The notes beneath the pieces were generated by a model, which saw only the letters and a list, made by a program, of their open reading frames with translations, did no database searches and had not been told where the DNA came from. The position numbers and the translations under genes were made by a program. Below, in pieces: positions 23,351 to 34,043 of a DNA stretch of 64,000 nt. Position 1 is the stretch's first letter. Each line of letters begins with the position of its first letter. Origin of the DNA: Limnephilus marmoratus (Eukaryota; Arthropoda; Insecta; Trichoptera; Limnephilidae); contig OU862908.1 of NCBI GenBank assembly GCA_917880885.1, positions 57,619,819 to 57,683,818 on the forward strand. Direction: 5' to 3'.

Positions 23351-23900
23351 CCAACAGTACCTACTTTGATACAAACCCTGTCCTGATAATAACGAACAAA
23401 ACAAAAAAAAAGAATTATCCAATTAGGTGCAGTCGTTCGGAAGTTCGTTGAAGTTCGTTTCGGAAGTTCGTTGCGCGTACATACATTTCAGAGATTCATT
23501 TTTAAACAAATTTCATAATGCCAGAGCTCACCAGTAATTTTATACAAACCTTAGCCTAACAATAACGAACACAACAAAAAAAAAATATCCAATTAGGTGC
23601 AGTCGTTCGGAAGCTATGCGCGTACTTACATTTCGGCGAATCATTTTTAAACAAATTTCATAATGCCAGTGCTCACCAGTTATTTTATAAAAACCTTGTC
23701 CTCACAATAACGAATACAACAAAAAAAAGAATTATCCAATTATGGGCAGTCGTTCGGAAGCTATGCGCGCACATAAATTTCCGCTACTCATTTTTAAACA
23801 AATTTCATAATGCCAGAGCTCACCAGTAATTTTATACAAACCCTACCCTGGACACAACAAAAAATAATTATCCAATTTGGTACAGTCGTTCGGTTCAATT
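23350..23900 (+). repeat. ~144-bp tandem repeat
   Basis: Three to four units with AAATTTCATAATGCCAG, GAGCTCACCAGTAATTTTAT, an AACAAAAAAAA run and CAGTCGTTCGGAAG. It joins the 108-bp array directly and shares its GCCAGAGCTCAC core. The same repeat forms an array at 60070-60650. Confidence 0.8.
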
Positions 23901-25239
23901 CACTTCGGTTGTTAAAAAAAATAATTTAAAAACCTTCAATTTTTCAAGTTAATTTTAACGTTCTCTGAAAGTTCTGTTCAAATTCTATTCAAGTTCTGTA
24001 ATTATTTCTGTTTTGAAATAATAAGTATAAATAAATAATAATAAATATATTGAAGATAATTGAATAAATACAACTCGCACATTACGTGAAAATGAACTAA
24101 TTTAAAAATAACGTTCCCACCAACAGTGGGTGTCCAGAAGCAACCTCCGTGTACCTACATAATTCAAAAAGTGACAATCTTGGGTGATTTTTTTCATTTC
24201 ATATCATTAATTTTCGATTTAACATTTAAAGGAAAGAAGTTCATAAGTCGCTACCAATAATATTAGTGTAGGTACCTATGCGTTTTCTCAATAAATACTT
24301 GACAATCTTGAGTGATTTCTTTTAATATTTAAATGCTTCATAAGCCGGTACCTACCTAGTATATACCGAGAAAAATAATATTGGGGTAGGTACCTACGCG
24401 TTTTTTCTTACGTACTTTATTACTTTTCTTTAACGAATTTGCAATAACTCCATGGAACGGTAGGTACCTACCGCGTTATAAATTGTGTTATTTTCAGATG
24501 GCCAGCAATTTTCACACTATCGAAGAATTTAGGAACACGTTTTTGACATGAATTTTTCAGAAAATTATTGATTTTCGTCGGGTTCTCCTGACATATTTCA
24601 TATGAGAATCGTATATAATTTTGATATTAAAAGTTGCGGAATTCTCTACTGTAACGTATTTTTTAAAAACATCTAAGCGGGGATCGGTTTCCGGGTCGCA
24701 ATGCCGCGTACCGTAAAACCACTACCGAAAACTCTGAAAAGTCTGTATTATTTAGGCTAAATTTTTGACACTCGGAATCCTGACCTATCTTAAGATTATC
24801 TGACTCGCCGCCAAGCCAAAATGGACCTTGGCACGTTCCAAACTCGAGGAAGCGACCGTTTATTATCGCCTGCGGGGCCGAGGCCTGGGCTGGAAAGTAA
24901 GAGGGCTTAAGCGTCTTTGCATTTTCAAGCGAAAATACGCCGTAAGGTGGTACGCGATGCGGGGGAGAAGAGTCCGTTATCGCATCACCAAAACTGGAAC
25001 CGTCGTTTGTATGGACTTTTTGACACGTTTCCTTCCGAAATGGATTTTCGTCTTTCGACTGGCGAACCTGTCGGCGGAAAACATAACCCCGGCCGAATTT
25101 CTTCGTCGGATAGTGAGAGATTACAGTTTCCGTCGCCAGGGTCGCACTTCAATTCTGTATCAGTCGTTTTGTATGAAACCGGTGTCAGAAAAGGCTGAAA
25201 AAAAAGGTGAGTTTTCCAAACTGAGCATTAATATATATA
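23901..25239 (-). repeat. AT zone and tail of unit 3
   Basis: AT-rich sequence repeated at 17725-18200 and 27060-27560 (GTTCTGTTCAAATTCTATTC landmark), GGTACC palindromes near 24253, 24348, 24389 and 24465, and a diverged GC-richer tail (24780-25225) with the 155-codon open frame at 24828. Confidence 0.7.
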
Positions 25240-25354
25240 CTAGCGGGGCCCGTTGCAAAAATGCAACTAACGGGTTAAAAAATTATGCGATTTGACGTGT
25301 GAACGTGGATGAAGCGAGGAGGAGTGTGTGTTAAATTAAATATATGAAGAAACC

Positions 25355-25805
25355 TGAAGTTACAGTGACCTTGCAACGCATGCCGTGTACCCGTTGTATA
25401 TAATGTTATGTAGTGCAGCGCTTGCATTAAAATGTAATTTCCCAGGAATTTGAATAGAACCATTACAGTTAAGTTGACCATGAGGTTACAGTGACCTTGC
25501 AACGCATGCCGAGCAACCGTTGTATATCATTTTATATATTGCAGGCACTTGCTTTAAAATGTTATTTCCCGGGAATGGGGATGGAACCATTACAGTTAAG
25601 TTGACCCCGAGGTTACAGTGACCTTGCAACGCATGCCGGGAACCCGTTGTATATAATGTTATAATATAGTGCAGACGTTTGCAAGGCGCTTGCATTATAA
25701 TGTAGTTTCCCGGAACTTGGAATGGAACCGTTACAGTTAAGTTGACCCCGAGGTTACAGTGATCTTGCAACGCATGCCGGGTAACCGTTGTATATAATGT
25801 TATGT
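25355..25805 (-). repeat. Minisatellite T, four units
   Basis: Anchors AACGCATGCCG near 25375, 25499, 25629 and 25768, in 122-140-bp units. The array ends at a family P copy. Confidence 0.85.
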
Positions 25806-25814
25806 AGAAATAAA

Positions 25815-26118
25815 AATCCCCAAAGATGACCTTTATTGGATAACCAACACTCATGCCGTAGGTCACCCTAAGTGGTTCGCTACGTTTGGTGATTTAGTAG
25901 GGGTGCCCGGATTTATGGGGTGAGGTTTGTCTAGGTCTTGGAGGCGGATGACCAGGACACACTGAACCCCAGATTCCTACCCACCCCTTAAACCCTTTTC
26001 CTTCTCAGAACTCTCATCTCCTTCTTTGCCTTAAAAAACCCTCCATCCAGCATCTCCAAAGATGACATGACCGTGAGGGGAAATTATTTTCCTCAGGGTC
26101 TCCTGTGTGGAGCTTTTT
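25815..26118 (+). repeat. Family P repeat
   Basis: Runs from TTGGATAACCAACACTC through GGTTCGCTACGTTTGGTGAT, GGCGGATGACCAGGACACAC and CCCCAGATTCCTACCCACCC to GGGTCTCCTGTGTGGAGCTT. The poly(A) has been lost. Confidence 0.8.
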
Positions 26119-26289
26119 CCTCCCCCCCTCTCGCGCCTCATTAATTCATTCCCGGTACATTTAGTTTTCAAAAAGCGAGAAATGTGCACCTACTTCGGTC
26201 GCCCGGTTCATTATTGTATCCCGATTGATCATTATTGTATTCAGAAACCATCGCGGGAATGCACACATCAAATTCCAAAAGTCTCATCG

Positions 26290-26725
26290 CAATCGGATGA
26301 ACCAACACCGCTGTCAAAGGTCACCTAAGTGGTTCGCTACGTTTGATGACTTAGCAGGGGTGCTTGGGTTCATGGGATGAGGTTTGTCTAGGTCTTGGTG
26401 GCGGATACGTTTGACCTACCACTGCATGGCGGGCTGGATTGGAGGAGACTGATTGAGGGAGGCTTTTTATCTCTCCAGCCAGATTCTCCCAACCCTTCGC
26501 CTCGCACCGCAGTGTGAGGAATAGATTCATACGTCCGTTACTCCTGGCCACACTGACCCCCAGATTCCTACCCACCCCTCATACCCTTTTCCTTCTTATA
26601 TCTTCTTCTCCTTTCTTTCCCTCAAAAAACCCTCCACACAGCATCCTCAAAGATGACATAGGCCCCTAGGGAAATTGTTTTCCTCGGTGCCTCCTGTGTG
26701 GAGCTAATGTAAAAAAAAAGTTTAG
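26290..26725 (+). repeat. Family P repeat, long copy
   Basis: Contains the complete middle of the family, including CGTTTGACCTACCACTGCAT, CCGTTACTCCTGGCCACACT and a 3' end with GTGTGGAGCTAATG plus A-run at 26710-26719. Confidence 0.8.
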
Positions 26726-26742
26726 CAATGCATAATTTCATG

Positions 26743-28439
26743 ATGCCAGAGCTCACAATTGTATATAGAAACCAATGAATGGTTCCCGGGGCGGCGATAC
26801 CAATTCCACGTTGAATGATTATCATTAAAATACAAAATACAACAAAAGCGGTATGTAAATTTAATATTTTTGAAAAAAATTATACCATTCCACTTCAAGC
26901 AATTTTATTATACATTTACAAAAAAATCATAAGCAATATCGTCAGATTTTGAGTTGTTATGTGCATGTAGGTAGGTACCTGCATAGATTCTATGTAGAGG
27001 TACCTGCACATACGTAAAAAAAACATATGAAATATATTTAGGCTGGGTTTTTCAAAAAATTTATTTAAAAATCTTCAATTTTTCAAGTTAATTTTAACGT
27101 TCTGTGAAAGTTCTGTTCAAATTCTATTCAAGTTCCGTAATTATTTCTGTTTTGAAATAATAGTTTAAATAAATAATAATAAATATTATAAGTTTTGAAG
27201 ATAATTGAATAAATAAAAACCGCACATTACGTGAAAATGAACTTTACTAATTTAAAAATAACATTCATACCAACAGTGGTTATCCAGAAGCAACCTCCGT
27301 GTTCCTACATATTTCAAAAATTACCATCTTGGATGATTTTTTTCATTTCATATCATTAATTTTCGATTTAACATTTAAAGGAAAAAATCTCGTAAGATGG
27401 TACCTACCTAGTACATACCGAGAAAAATAATGTTGGTGTAGGTACCTACTTACGCGTTTTCTCAATAAATACTTAGCGAATTAGCAATAATTCAATAGAA
27501 CGGTAGGTACCTACCGCGATTTTCTGCATTTAAATCATTCACATTTTTAACGCCAGTACCTACCTCGAGTTTATATTAACTGGCTGGAAAATTATGCATT
27601 GTTGATGATAGATCGATTTCAGAAAATGTCAGAAAAATTTCAATATTTGATGCAATATAGTGTAACATTTTAAATGGGAAGCTACACATGTTTTTATTTT
27701 AAAAGTTTCTTAAACTTGTATACCTTCTATTTAATCAAAAACATTTCGTGCAAAATGTTTGTTTTCGCCGCAATCTAAGTTCCCGCAAAGGGCCTTTAAA
27801 ATGTCAATTTTTCTCCGCTATTTTCAAAAACGCCGTTAAAAAAATTCGAATAAATCCCTAGAAAAATCAGTTTTGTATGGGAAATCTCTTTACTAAACGG
27901 TTCGACGTTTTTTAACGGGTGAACCTGTCGGCGAGAAATATAACTGAGGTCGAATTTCTTCGTCGGTGAGAGATCTAATTGTAGTTTTCGCCGTTTGGGA
28001 GCGCTGTTGACCCTGCGTCATCTTTTTTATATGAAATCTGGTCTGACCCGCAGAGAACGCCGTCCGTGCCCCCTTTCGGGCCAAATTGATCTCTGCGGTC
28101 GGTGAAACTCGAGGAGCTGAGGTCGATTATCGCCTGCGGGTCGAGGCGGGCGACGGAAATCGAAAGGGCGTAAGCGTCTTTTTCGTTTTTAAGCGACAAT
28201 ACGCCGTGAGGTCTTGCGGATCGAGGGGGAAAAGAGTCGATTATCGGATCACCAAAACGCGTTTTTTTGGAACGGCCGTTTGTATGAAATCCCGGTCCAC
28301 AAGCCTTGCTCGGCCAAATCGACCTCTGCGGTCGGTGAAACTCGACAGGCAGAGTGGTCGATTTTCGCCTGTACCCGGAGGGCTAAAAAAAAAAGTGAGT
28401 TTTCCTGACCTACCCCAAAACCAAACAATACTATATATA
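26743..28439 (-). repeat. AT zone and tail of unit 4
   Basis: Closely matches 17392-19065 with small indels, so units 1 and 4 share the same distal half. It includes GGTACC palindromes (near 26974, 27000, 27402, 27444 and 27509) and the tail with the 135-codon open frame at 28086. Confidence 0.8.
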
Positions 28440-28811
28440 CTAGCGGGGCCCGTTGCAGAAGCAACTGACGGGTTAAAACACTATGCGATTTGACGTGTGA
28501 ACGTGGATGAAGCAAGGAGGAGTGTGTGTTGAATTAAATATATGAAGAAAAAAGGATGTTTGTATTTGGATAAAGCGAGAAATGTGCGCCTACTTCAGTC
28601 GCCCGGTTCACGGCATTCAGAACGGGCCTTTTCTCGCGTAATTTCGTGATGCCAGAGTTCATTATTGTATTCAGAAATCATCGCGGGAATGCACACATTA
28701 AATTTTCAAAGTTTCATCGCAATCGGATGAACGGTTTAGCAACGCGTAATTTCATGATGCTAGAGCTCAGTATTGTATACATAAACCATCGCGGGTATGT
28801 GCACATCAAAT

Positions 28812-29112
28812 CAAATTTATTAATTTAAAATAATATGGAGAAGCATATTTGCGGCATGTTCCAGAGTGAAAGATACTCTCAGTATCGTCCTTGTGTATGA
28901 CCACCATTGTGACCACCATTTACAATTGAAACGTTGCGTTTGGTGACCAGATCTGAATAGCCAGGTACTTTCCCACCTTTCTCTCCCCTGTCTCCTTTCC
29001 CTCCCCACTATCTTCAGCCTCACAACATACCCTAATTGGTGATGACATAGTCTCATTGGCTCCGGACAGGAGGACTTTTGTGGGGTATTCACATTGTTAT
29101 TAATTAAAAATG
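28812..29112 (+). repeat. Family S SINE, 5'-truncated
   Basis: Matches the body of 32765-33175 from TTAATTTAAAATAATATG through GCACGTTCCAGAGTGGAAGA-like text, GGTGACCAGATCTGAATAGC and TCACAACATACCCTAATTGG to a weak A-rich end. The tRNA head is absent. Confidence 0.75.
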
Positions 29113-29351
29113 TACGATGTACAATATTCAACACACCTACAGTATTTGGCAAAAAATGGATCATCTTTGTTTTAATTTAATAAGACCACCATTAAATCCG
29201 CAGAAAAGTCTCACAGTGATCTGCGCTGTAAACCGTTATCATACTTTCGGTCTTTACTTTTCTGCGCGGCGGCCCGAAGTGGCGCGGGGTACGTCCCGCT
29301 CCGAATTCTACGTGTAAAGGGTACTAATATCCGAACAGGTACCAATAGACA

Positions 29352-29450
29352 TTTTTGCCTGTTACAGAATCGGTTAAAACACTAATCGACTAAAAACACT
29401 TATCTTGATGTTTGAGTGTGGATGAAGTAAAGATTGCTAATATATCAAGT
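29352..29450 (-). repeat. Diverged Helitron-like terminus block
   Basis: GCCTGTTACAGAATCGG, GGTTAAAACACTAATCGA and GTTTGAGTGTGGATGAAGTA follow the order of the array terminus block (CCCGTTGCAGAAGCAAC, GGTTAAAACACTATGCGA, GTGTGAACGTGGATGAAGC). It lies outside the arrays, so the family also exists as an old single insertion. Confidence 0.55.
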
Positions 29451-29469
29451 TTAGGTACATCGAAAGACT

Positions 29470-29857
29470 CTAGATACTAATATCTACAGCCTGTATGTCG
29501 GACGATTATCTACAGCTCATATGTTGAACTAATATCTACGAACTTCAGAGTGTTGGCTTATATCTATAGAGCGTAGGTTGAACTAATATTTACAGAGCGT
29601 AGGTTGAACTAATCAGCTAAATGTGTCCAATAGTCCGATATTAGGGATTTTTACACACACACTTACATAATTTAATTTTTTAAACTGCATACGCGATATT
29701 ACATTATTCCAATAAGCTACACATTCCAACCTCTGCCAGTGCTGTAGATATTCGTCAACACTTTGATTCTCATAGATATTAGTCAACAGTTTGTGCTGTA
29801 GATATTCGTCAACACTTTAGTTTTTGGAATTCCTGTAGATATTAGTAGACGTCTCCC
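29470..29857. repeat. Inverted satellite-like locus
   Basis: The left half (29470-29620) holds about six copies of ACTAATATCTACAG or close variants at irregular 24-30-bp spacing. The right half (29742-29857) holds four copies of the reverse complement CTGTAGATATTAGTC or CTGTAGATATTCGTCAAC. Together they form a large imperfect inverted repeat around a ~120-bp unique centre. No coding. Confidence 0.75.
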
Positions 29858-29869
29858 ATCGAAACGTTT

Positions 29870-30500
29870 ATTTTAAAATAAAACACTTGGATTCATATAT
29901 TATGTATTTATATACCTTAAATTTAAAAAAAAGTTTTTTTCAATCGTCAATTTTTATTGCCGTGTCTCTATGGTTTAACATGTCAAAATATTTTCACCAA
30001 CAAAATGTATGCAATATAGATGAACGTTAATGAATGTTTTTCTCAACAGCTCAATTGTTGTTTAATTTAATTTGAACGCGTAGAATAGTTATAATAAATA
30101 TTTAGACGTATTACAGACGTGATTAATAATATTAAAATTGGTTGATGGAGAAATTTTGTCTTCAGCTTTTGAATTCTGTCATTCGAAGTGCAAAGAAATT
30201 TTTAATATGTCTATTTCTTTAATCTTACAAATTATGGTTAGTAAATTATGTCAATAAATGCAATGCTAATGTACAGGCAGAAAATATACAGGACCATATT
30301 TACCTGGAGGTCACTTCAGAAACTGTTTAATGTTTATTCAGAGAAATTTAGATACAGTTTGCACCCAAACCAATTGAAATGATCATTTCGTGTTATAATC
30401 CCGATTTCGTCCTTCGATTGCATTGTTCTGTTAGGTAAGAACAGTTAAAGTTTAGTGTTTTTGTTATTATCAAATTTAATTTGTAGAACTACATAAATTT
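29870..30500. other. No recognised feature
   Basis: AT-rich sequence without coding or repeat signals that I recognise. Confidence 0.4.
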
Positions 30501-30501
30501 T

Positions 30502-30797
30502 AAAGATATTGAAATATAAGAGATGTGCTATTCACAGTTTTTACTGGGTGGGCTGCGCTTCGGGGTGTCGCCGATATTGTTTACCAATTAACAAAAAAAC
30601 TAAATGAACGAATAAACTAAACGAACGTTAAATTAAATGAACCAATTCTTTTCGTATTCAAACTATATTGTTTACCAATATTAATGCACACCAAAAAATC
30701 AACGAAATGAATTCTTTTTTATGCAAACTATTTTGATTAGGTAGACCAACAGTTGCGTGAACATCGTAACATATCTCTTTTGTATTTCAATATCTTT
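30502..30797. mobile_element. MITE with ~28-bp terminal inverted repeats, copy 1
   Basis: Begins AAAGATATTGAAATATAAGA and ends with the complement of AAAGATATTGAAATACAAAA. A second, shorter copy lies at 33875-34043 with the same termini and shared interior (GTTTACCAAT/ATTGGTTAAC, GTGCTAT). 296 bp, non-coding. Confidence 0.7.
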
Positions 30798-30839
30798 GAG
30801 AAATATTAATTTGTATATTTAATAATAATTCAATTTGGA

Positions 30840-31070
30840 AGGTGGGAATGGGTACAGCCACCCGGGAACGATTCAATGGATGACTAACACCCCTGTCGTA
30901 GATCTTCCCAAGCAGTTCGTTACATTTGGTAACTTATCAGGGGTGTCCGGGCTTATGGGCTGAGGTGTGTCTAGGTCTTGGTGGAGGATGACTTGAACAC
31001 ATTGAATCTAAGATACCTACGAATCCCTAATACCTTTTTCTTCCCAGAACTTCTTTTTTCTTCACGTAGC
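30840..31070 (+). repeat. Family P repeat, left half (split by hAT)
   Basis: Reads from CAGCCACCCGGGAACGATTC through GTTCGTTACATTTGGTAACT and GGAGGATGACTTGAACACA to CTTCCCAGAACTTC and then CACGTAGC. The right half of the same copy resumes at 33388 with CACATAGCATCTTCAAATGT and ends at an A-run near 33458. Confidence 0.85.
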
Positions 31071-31404
31071 CAAGGGCGTAGCTAGGATTTTGTTAAGGAG
31101 GGGGCAGGTAACCAAGAATATATCTAAGGTAAATGGTGCATGAGCAATGGGACAGGTTACATTAATAATGAAAAACAAAATAATACCTACTTGGGGGGGG
31201 GGTGGCTAAAGAATTTCAGAAACAGACTATTTTCGTCTATAAAAATACTGTCAGGCATAAAATTCTCCCTGATTCGGGACATTCCACGGGGAGCCATAGA
31301 GCTATGAAAATATAAATAACAGCGTATTCAATATTTTTGTGACAATATCCTTAGTAGCGTCACCTCTCCGTCGGGTGGCATTCCGGGCGGTCTGCCCTCC
31401 CTCG

Positions 31405-32762
31405 CTAAGCTACTGCGTTCAAATGCTTTTCAGTCATCGTTGATCTTAGCCGTGTTTTAACACAAATGCAGTGTAGAAAAGGACCTCTCTATTTTACTTG
31501 TAGTGCAAGGTTGTGCCAAGGAAATAAGTATGGCTTTTTTTGTTGCGGGAAAGAAAATGTTCGCCTCCTTAAATTTTCCAGTAAAATCTAGTTTTTCGAG
31601 ATCTTTTCTGATCATACCCTTGTTCTGCCATTTTTTATACCATAGTTTGGCTTCTTGATTAAAATTAAGTAAATCGTAGTACAGGCAAAAACTTTGTGTG
31701 TTTTCTTTAAAATCAATTAACAACATATTTAACATTGTACTGGGATTGTACATTGTACCGTCCCCCCTCCGGTAACCCGACGCTCATCTTTTCCTCAAGG
31801 TCTTCAAAATCTTCCCCTTCTCTCCCAAGTGCATTTCTTCGAGGCAAAATCGGGGAACCGGCTAAAGGGCGCGGACTTCGAGCATCGTCTGCGGTTGGGC
31901 CGATAGCTATACGTATTCTCATTGGGACTGCCCGGTGGTCAATGGAATACTTTCTCTGGCTCTTCTTTTTATATATTTTATTTTCTTCCCGCTATTATAG
32001 TAATTACTTACATTATAACATAATCATATAACTGTTTTTTCCTCATTACTTATTTTATTTACAGAAGGTTTCTTCGACTGGTCTAGCCGTTATTTTTATT
32101 TTTATTTTTCTTTTACTAACACTGTTTTCTCTTATTGATGTTACCTATTTCAGAAGAATTATTCCACGGGCTGCTACTTCTATTTATCTTTTGTATAATT
32201 TTAATGTAAGTACTTGCATACTGCTTACTAACCCCGTATGCATGGACATTGGAGGGTCTAGAGTCGTTCAAATAAATGTAGCTTCGTTCAAAAAAAAAGT
32301 AGAGTCTTGAGGTGTGCGGTGAAGGAGGAAACCATATGTTTCCTTATAACGCCGTTGGGAAAGTGGTGGGTCCCCTCCAATGTACTGGGATGTGGCGACA
32401 TTAATCCGAAAGCAGGTAAATTTTGGTCACCAAAATGCTGCTCCAATGCAGATATTAGGGAGTCTAAATAAGGAATCGCTTCCAAAAATCGCATGGAGTC
32501 TCAGCAAGGTAATTGGACAAATATTGTTGGCGAGAAACAATGCGTGGGACTTGTATATCAATTCCAAAGGCAGCTGCAGTTCTAATTGAAATATCTAAAA
32601 TTTTTGGGCTCTCTATGTCTACGTTGCTCCAATGATCATTTATAACAAAAATTATACCTTTAATATAACTCATTTCATCTGCGTACATATCGATAAAGCA
32701 TTGGTAATAGCTTCCAATATACCTGCGTATTTGGCTATCAGTTGAGCATGTATATACGTACA
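31405..32762 (-). pseudogene. hAT (ZMYM-like) transposase pseudogene
   Basis: The minus strand upstream part (32762-32392) includes GIDIQVPRIVSRQQYLSNY and AETPCDFWKR. After a frameshift come AIPYLDSLISALEQHF and LPAFGLMSPHPS. The frame is then cut by the repeat at 31747-32380 and resumes with TMLNMLLIDFKEN, DLEKLDFTGKF and ISLAQPCTTSKIERSFSTL. A second frameshift precedes VKTRLRSTMTEKHLNAVA and the stop at 31405. The order and motifs are those of the C-terminal half of ZMYM/TTF-type hAT transposases, ending with the dimerisation domain. It is broken at least three times, so non-functional. Confidence 0.85.
31747..32380 (+). repeat. Interspersed repeat with CCTCCAAT terminus, copy 2
   Basis: Bounded by the 11-bp direct repeat TGTACTGGGAT at 31736-31746 and 32381-32391, which interrupts the hAT gene between adjacent codons. 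Its right 540 bp match 3022-3475. The left end has TGTACATTG and the right end CCCCTCCAATG, giving only short inverted similarity. Confidence 0.75.
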
Positions 32763-32764
32763 AT

Positions 32765-33175
32765 GACGGCTGTCCTAGTGCAGCGGTAAGGCGCTTGACT
32801 CGCATTCCGAAGGTCGCGGGATCGAATCCCGACGTGGCAAATAAATTTAATTTGTGTATTTCACAATTTATTCATTTAAAATAATATGCAGTATATTTGT
32901 GGCACGTTCCAGAGTGGAAGATACTCACAGTATCGCCCTGGTGCAAGACCACCACTCAGAATTGAAACGTTGCTTGAAATGGCTTCTGCCGTGTTTGGTG
33001 ACCAGATCTGAATAGCCAAGTACTTCCCCGCTTTCTTCTTCCCTATCTCCTTCCCCTCCCCACTGCCTTCAGTCTCACAACATATCCCAATTGGAGATGC
33101 CATAGTCCCACTGGCTCCAGAAGAGAGCAATTGGGACTCTTATGTGATATTCATGTAAAAAAAAAAAAATTAAAA
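32765..33175 (+). repeat. tRNA-headed SINE (family S), full length
   Basis: The tRNA-like head 32767-32838 has an A box (TAGTGCAGCGGTAAGG, 32776-32791) and a B box (GGGATCGAATCCC, 32818-32830), which would form an internal RNA polymerase III promoter. The body continues through GGTGACCAGATCTGAATAGC to TTCATGT plus an A-run at 33157-33169. Truncated relatives are at 28812-29112 and 8830-8910. It sits inside the hAT element. Confidence 0.85.
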
Positions 33176-33387
33176 CTGATTTAATAACAGCGCAATATAA
33201 CTTGATAGGCACGTTTTCTTGATGCATCATTAATCATAATTAACTAAAAGGGTAATAATAAAAATTAAATTGATTCTCACAAACAATAGGCTACCGAAAT
33301 AATATTACTTTACGGTTTGTGAGCATTCCTGCACCTTCTAGGGGGGGGCAGCTGCCCTCCCTCTGCCCGTACCTCGTTATGCCCTTG

Positions 33388-33465
33388 CACATAGCATCTT
33401 CAAATGTGATAAGGGAAATTATTTTCCTCAGGGCCTCCAGTGTGGGAGCTATTGTAAAAAATATT
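33388..33465 (+). repeat. Family P repeat, right half (split by hAT)
   Basis: Continuation of 30840-31070: CATCTTCAAATGTGATAAGG, AATTATTTTCCTCAGGGCCT and CCAGTGTGGGAGCTATTG plus A-run. Confidence 0.85.
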
Positions 33466-33569
33466 ATTATTCAATTTATAAAAATTGTTTATTTGTAAAA
33501 ACATGTACTACCGATTTATTATGCATATGTTATTATGGTAGCTGTTTAGTCTTTTGAAGGCATTACCAA

Positions 33570-33800
33570 ATTTGATCATTATTTTTTTTACATTAGCTCC
33601 ACATAGGAGGCCCTAGGGAAAATAATTTACCTCAGAGCCTGTTATATTTGGGGATGCTGTGTGGAGAGTCTTTTAGGGAGAGGATGTTCTGGGAAGGAAA
33701 AGGGTAAGAGGGGTGGGTAAAAAACTTGGGGTCCAGGAGTGACGGACGTATAAATCCATTCCTCCAACTGCGGTGCAAGGCGATGGTCGATAAAGAGCGA
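33570..33800 (-). repeat. Family P repeat, minus strand
   Basis: Starts at a T-run followed by ACATTAGCTCCACATAGGAG and continues to GGGGATGCTGTGTGGAGAGT, CCAGGAGTGACGGACGTATA and AACTGCGGTGCAAGGCGATG. The 5' third is lacking. Confidence 0.8.
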
Positions 33801-33874
33801 AAGAGATCAGAACCTTTTGTGTGGAGTTAATGTAATAGAAAAGATTATTTCTTTCTGTAGGGTGGAATATACAC

Positions 33875-34043
33875 AAAGATATTAGAATATAGATATATGC
33901 TATTCAAATCTAGGCGGACTACGGTCTAATCTGATTTCTTTTTGTGTGCAGTAGTATTGGTTAACAATATCAGTGACATTAGGAAGCATAGTCCCAACCC
34001 TTAAAAACTGCTGATAGCACATTTCTTATATTTAAATATCTTT
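33875..34043. mobile_element. MITE, copy 2 of the 30502 family
   Basis: Begins AAAGATATTAGAATATAG and ends AAATATCTTT. The interior matches the reverse complement of the left part of 30502-30797. 169 bp, non-coding. Confidence 0.65.

Larger units (their letters stand above)
15629..28815 (-). repeat. Array 1: head-to-tail macro-units with Helitron-like termini
   Basis: Five unit starts at CTAG positions 15629, 19066, 22244, 25240 and 28440 (spacing 3437, 3178, 2996, 3200 bp). Each start reads on the minus strand as a terminal CTAG^T preceded by a hairpin built on GCAACGGG/CCCGTTGC. To the right of each lies a shared ~100-bp block (ATGCGAT..GACGTGTGAACGTGGATGAAGC), usually a minisatellite, family P copies, an AT-rich zone with GGTACC palindromes, and a GC-richer tail ending CTACCCCAAAACCAAACA before the next CTAG. 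All units face the same way. The family resembles DINE/HINE-type Helitron relatives (terminal hairpin plus internal tandem repeats). No 5' TC end was found at the junctions, so a satellite origin remains possible. Confidence 0.75.
31071..33387 (-). mobile_element. hAT element inserted in family P, carrying nested repeats
   Basis: The left end is CAAGGGCGTAGCTAGG; the right end read on the other strand is CAAGGGCATAACGAGG. Flanks CACGTAGC (31063-31070) and CACATAGC (33388-33395) are an 8-bp target duplication with one difference, and the expected host-repeat sequence at this point is CACACAGC. Removing 31071-33387 plus one duplication restores a continuous family P copy. Inside are a decayed transposase gene on the minus strand, a 634-bp repeat (31747-32380) and a SINE (32765-33175). 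Confidence 0.88.

Noticed and set aside
22554..23451. Plus-strand ORFs with a 36-residue repeat
   Set aside because: Direct read-through of the 108-bp tandem array; no start context, no family and no sign of selection.
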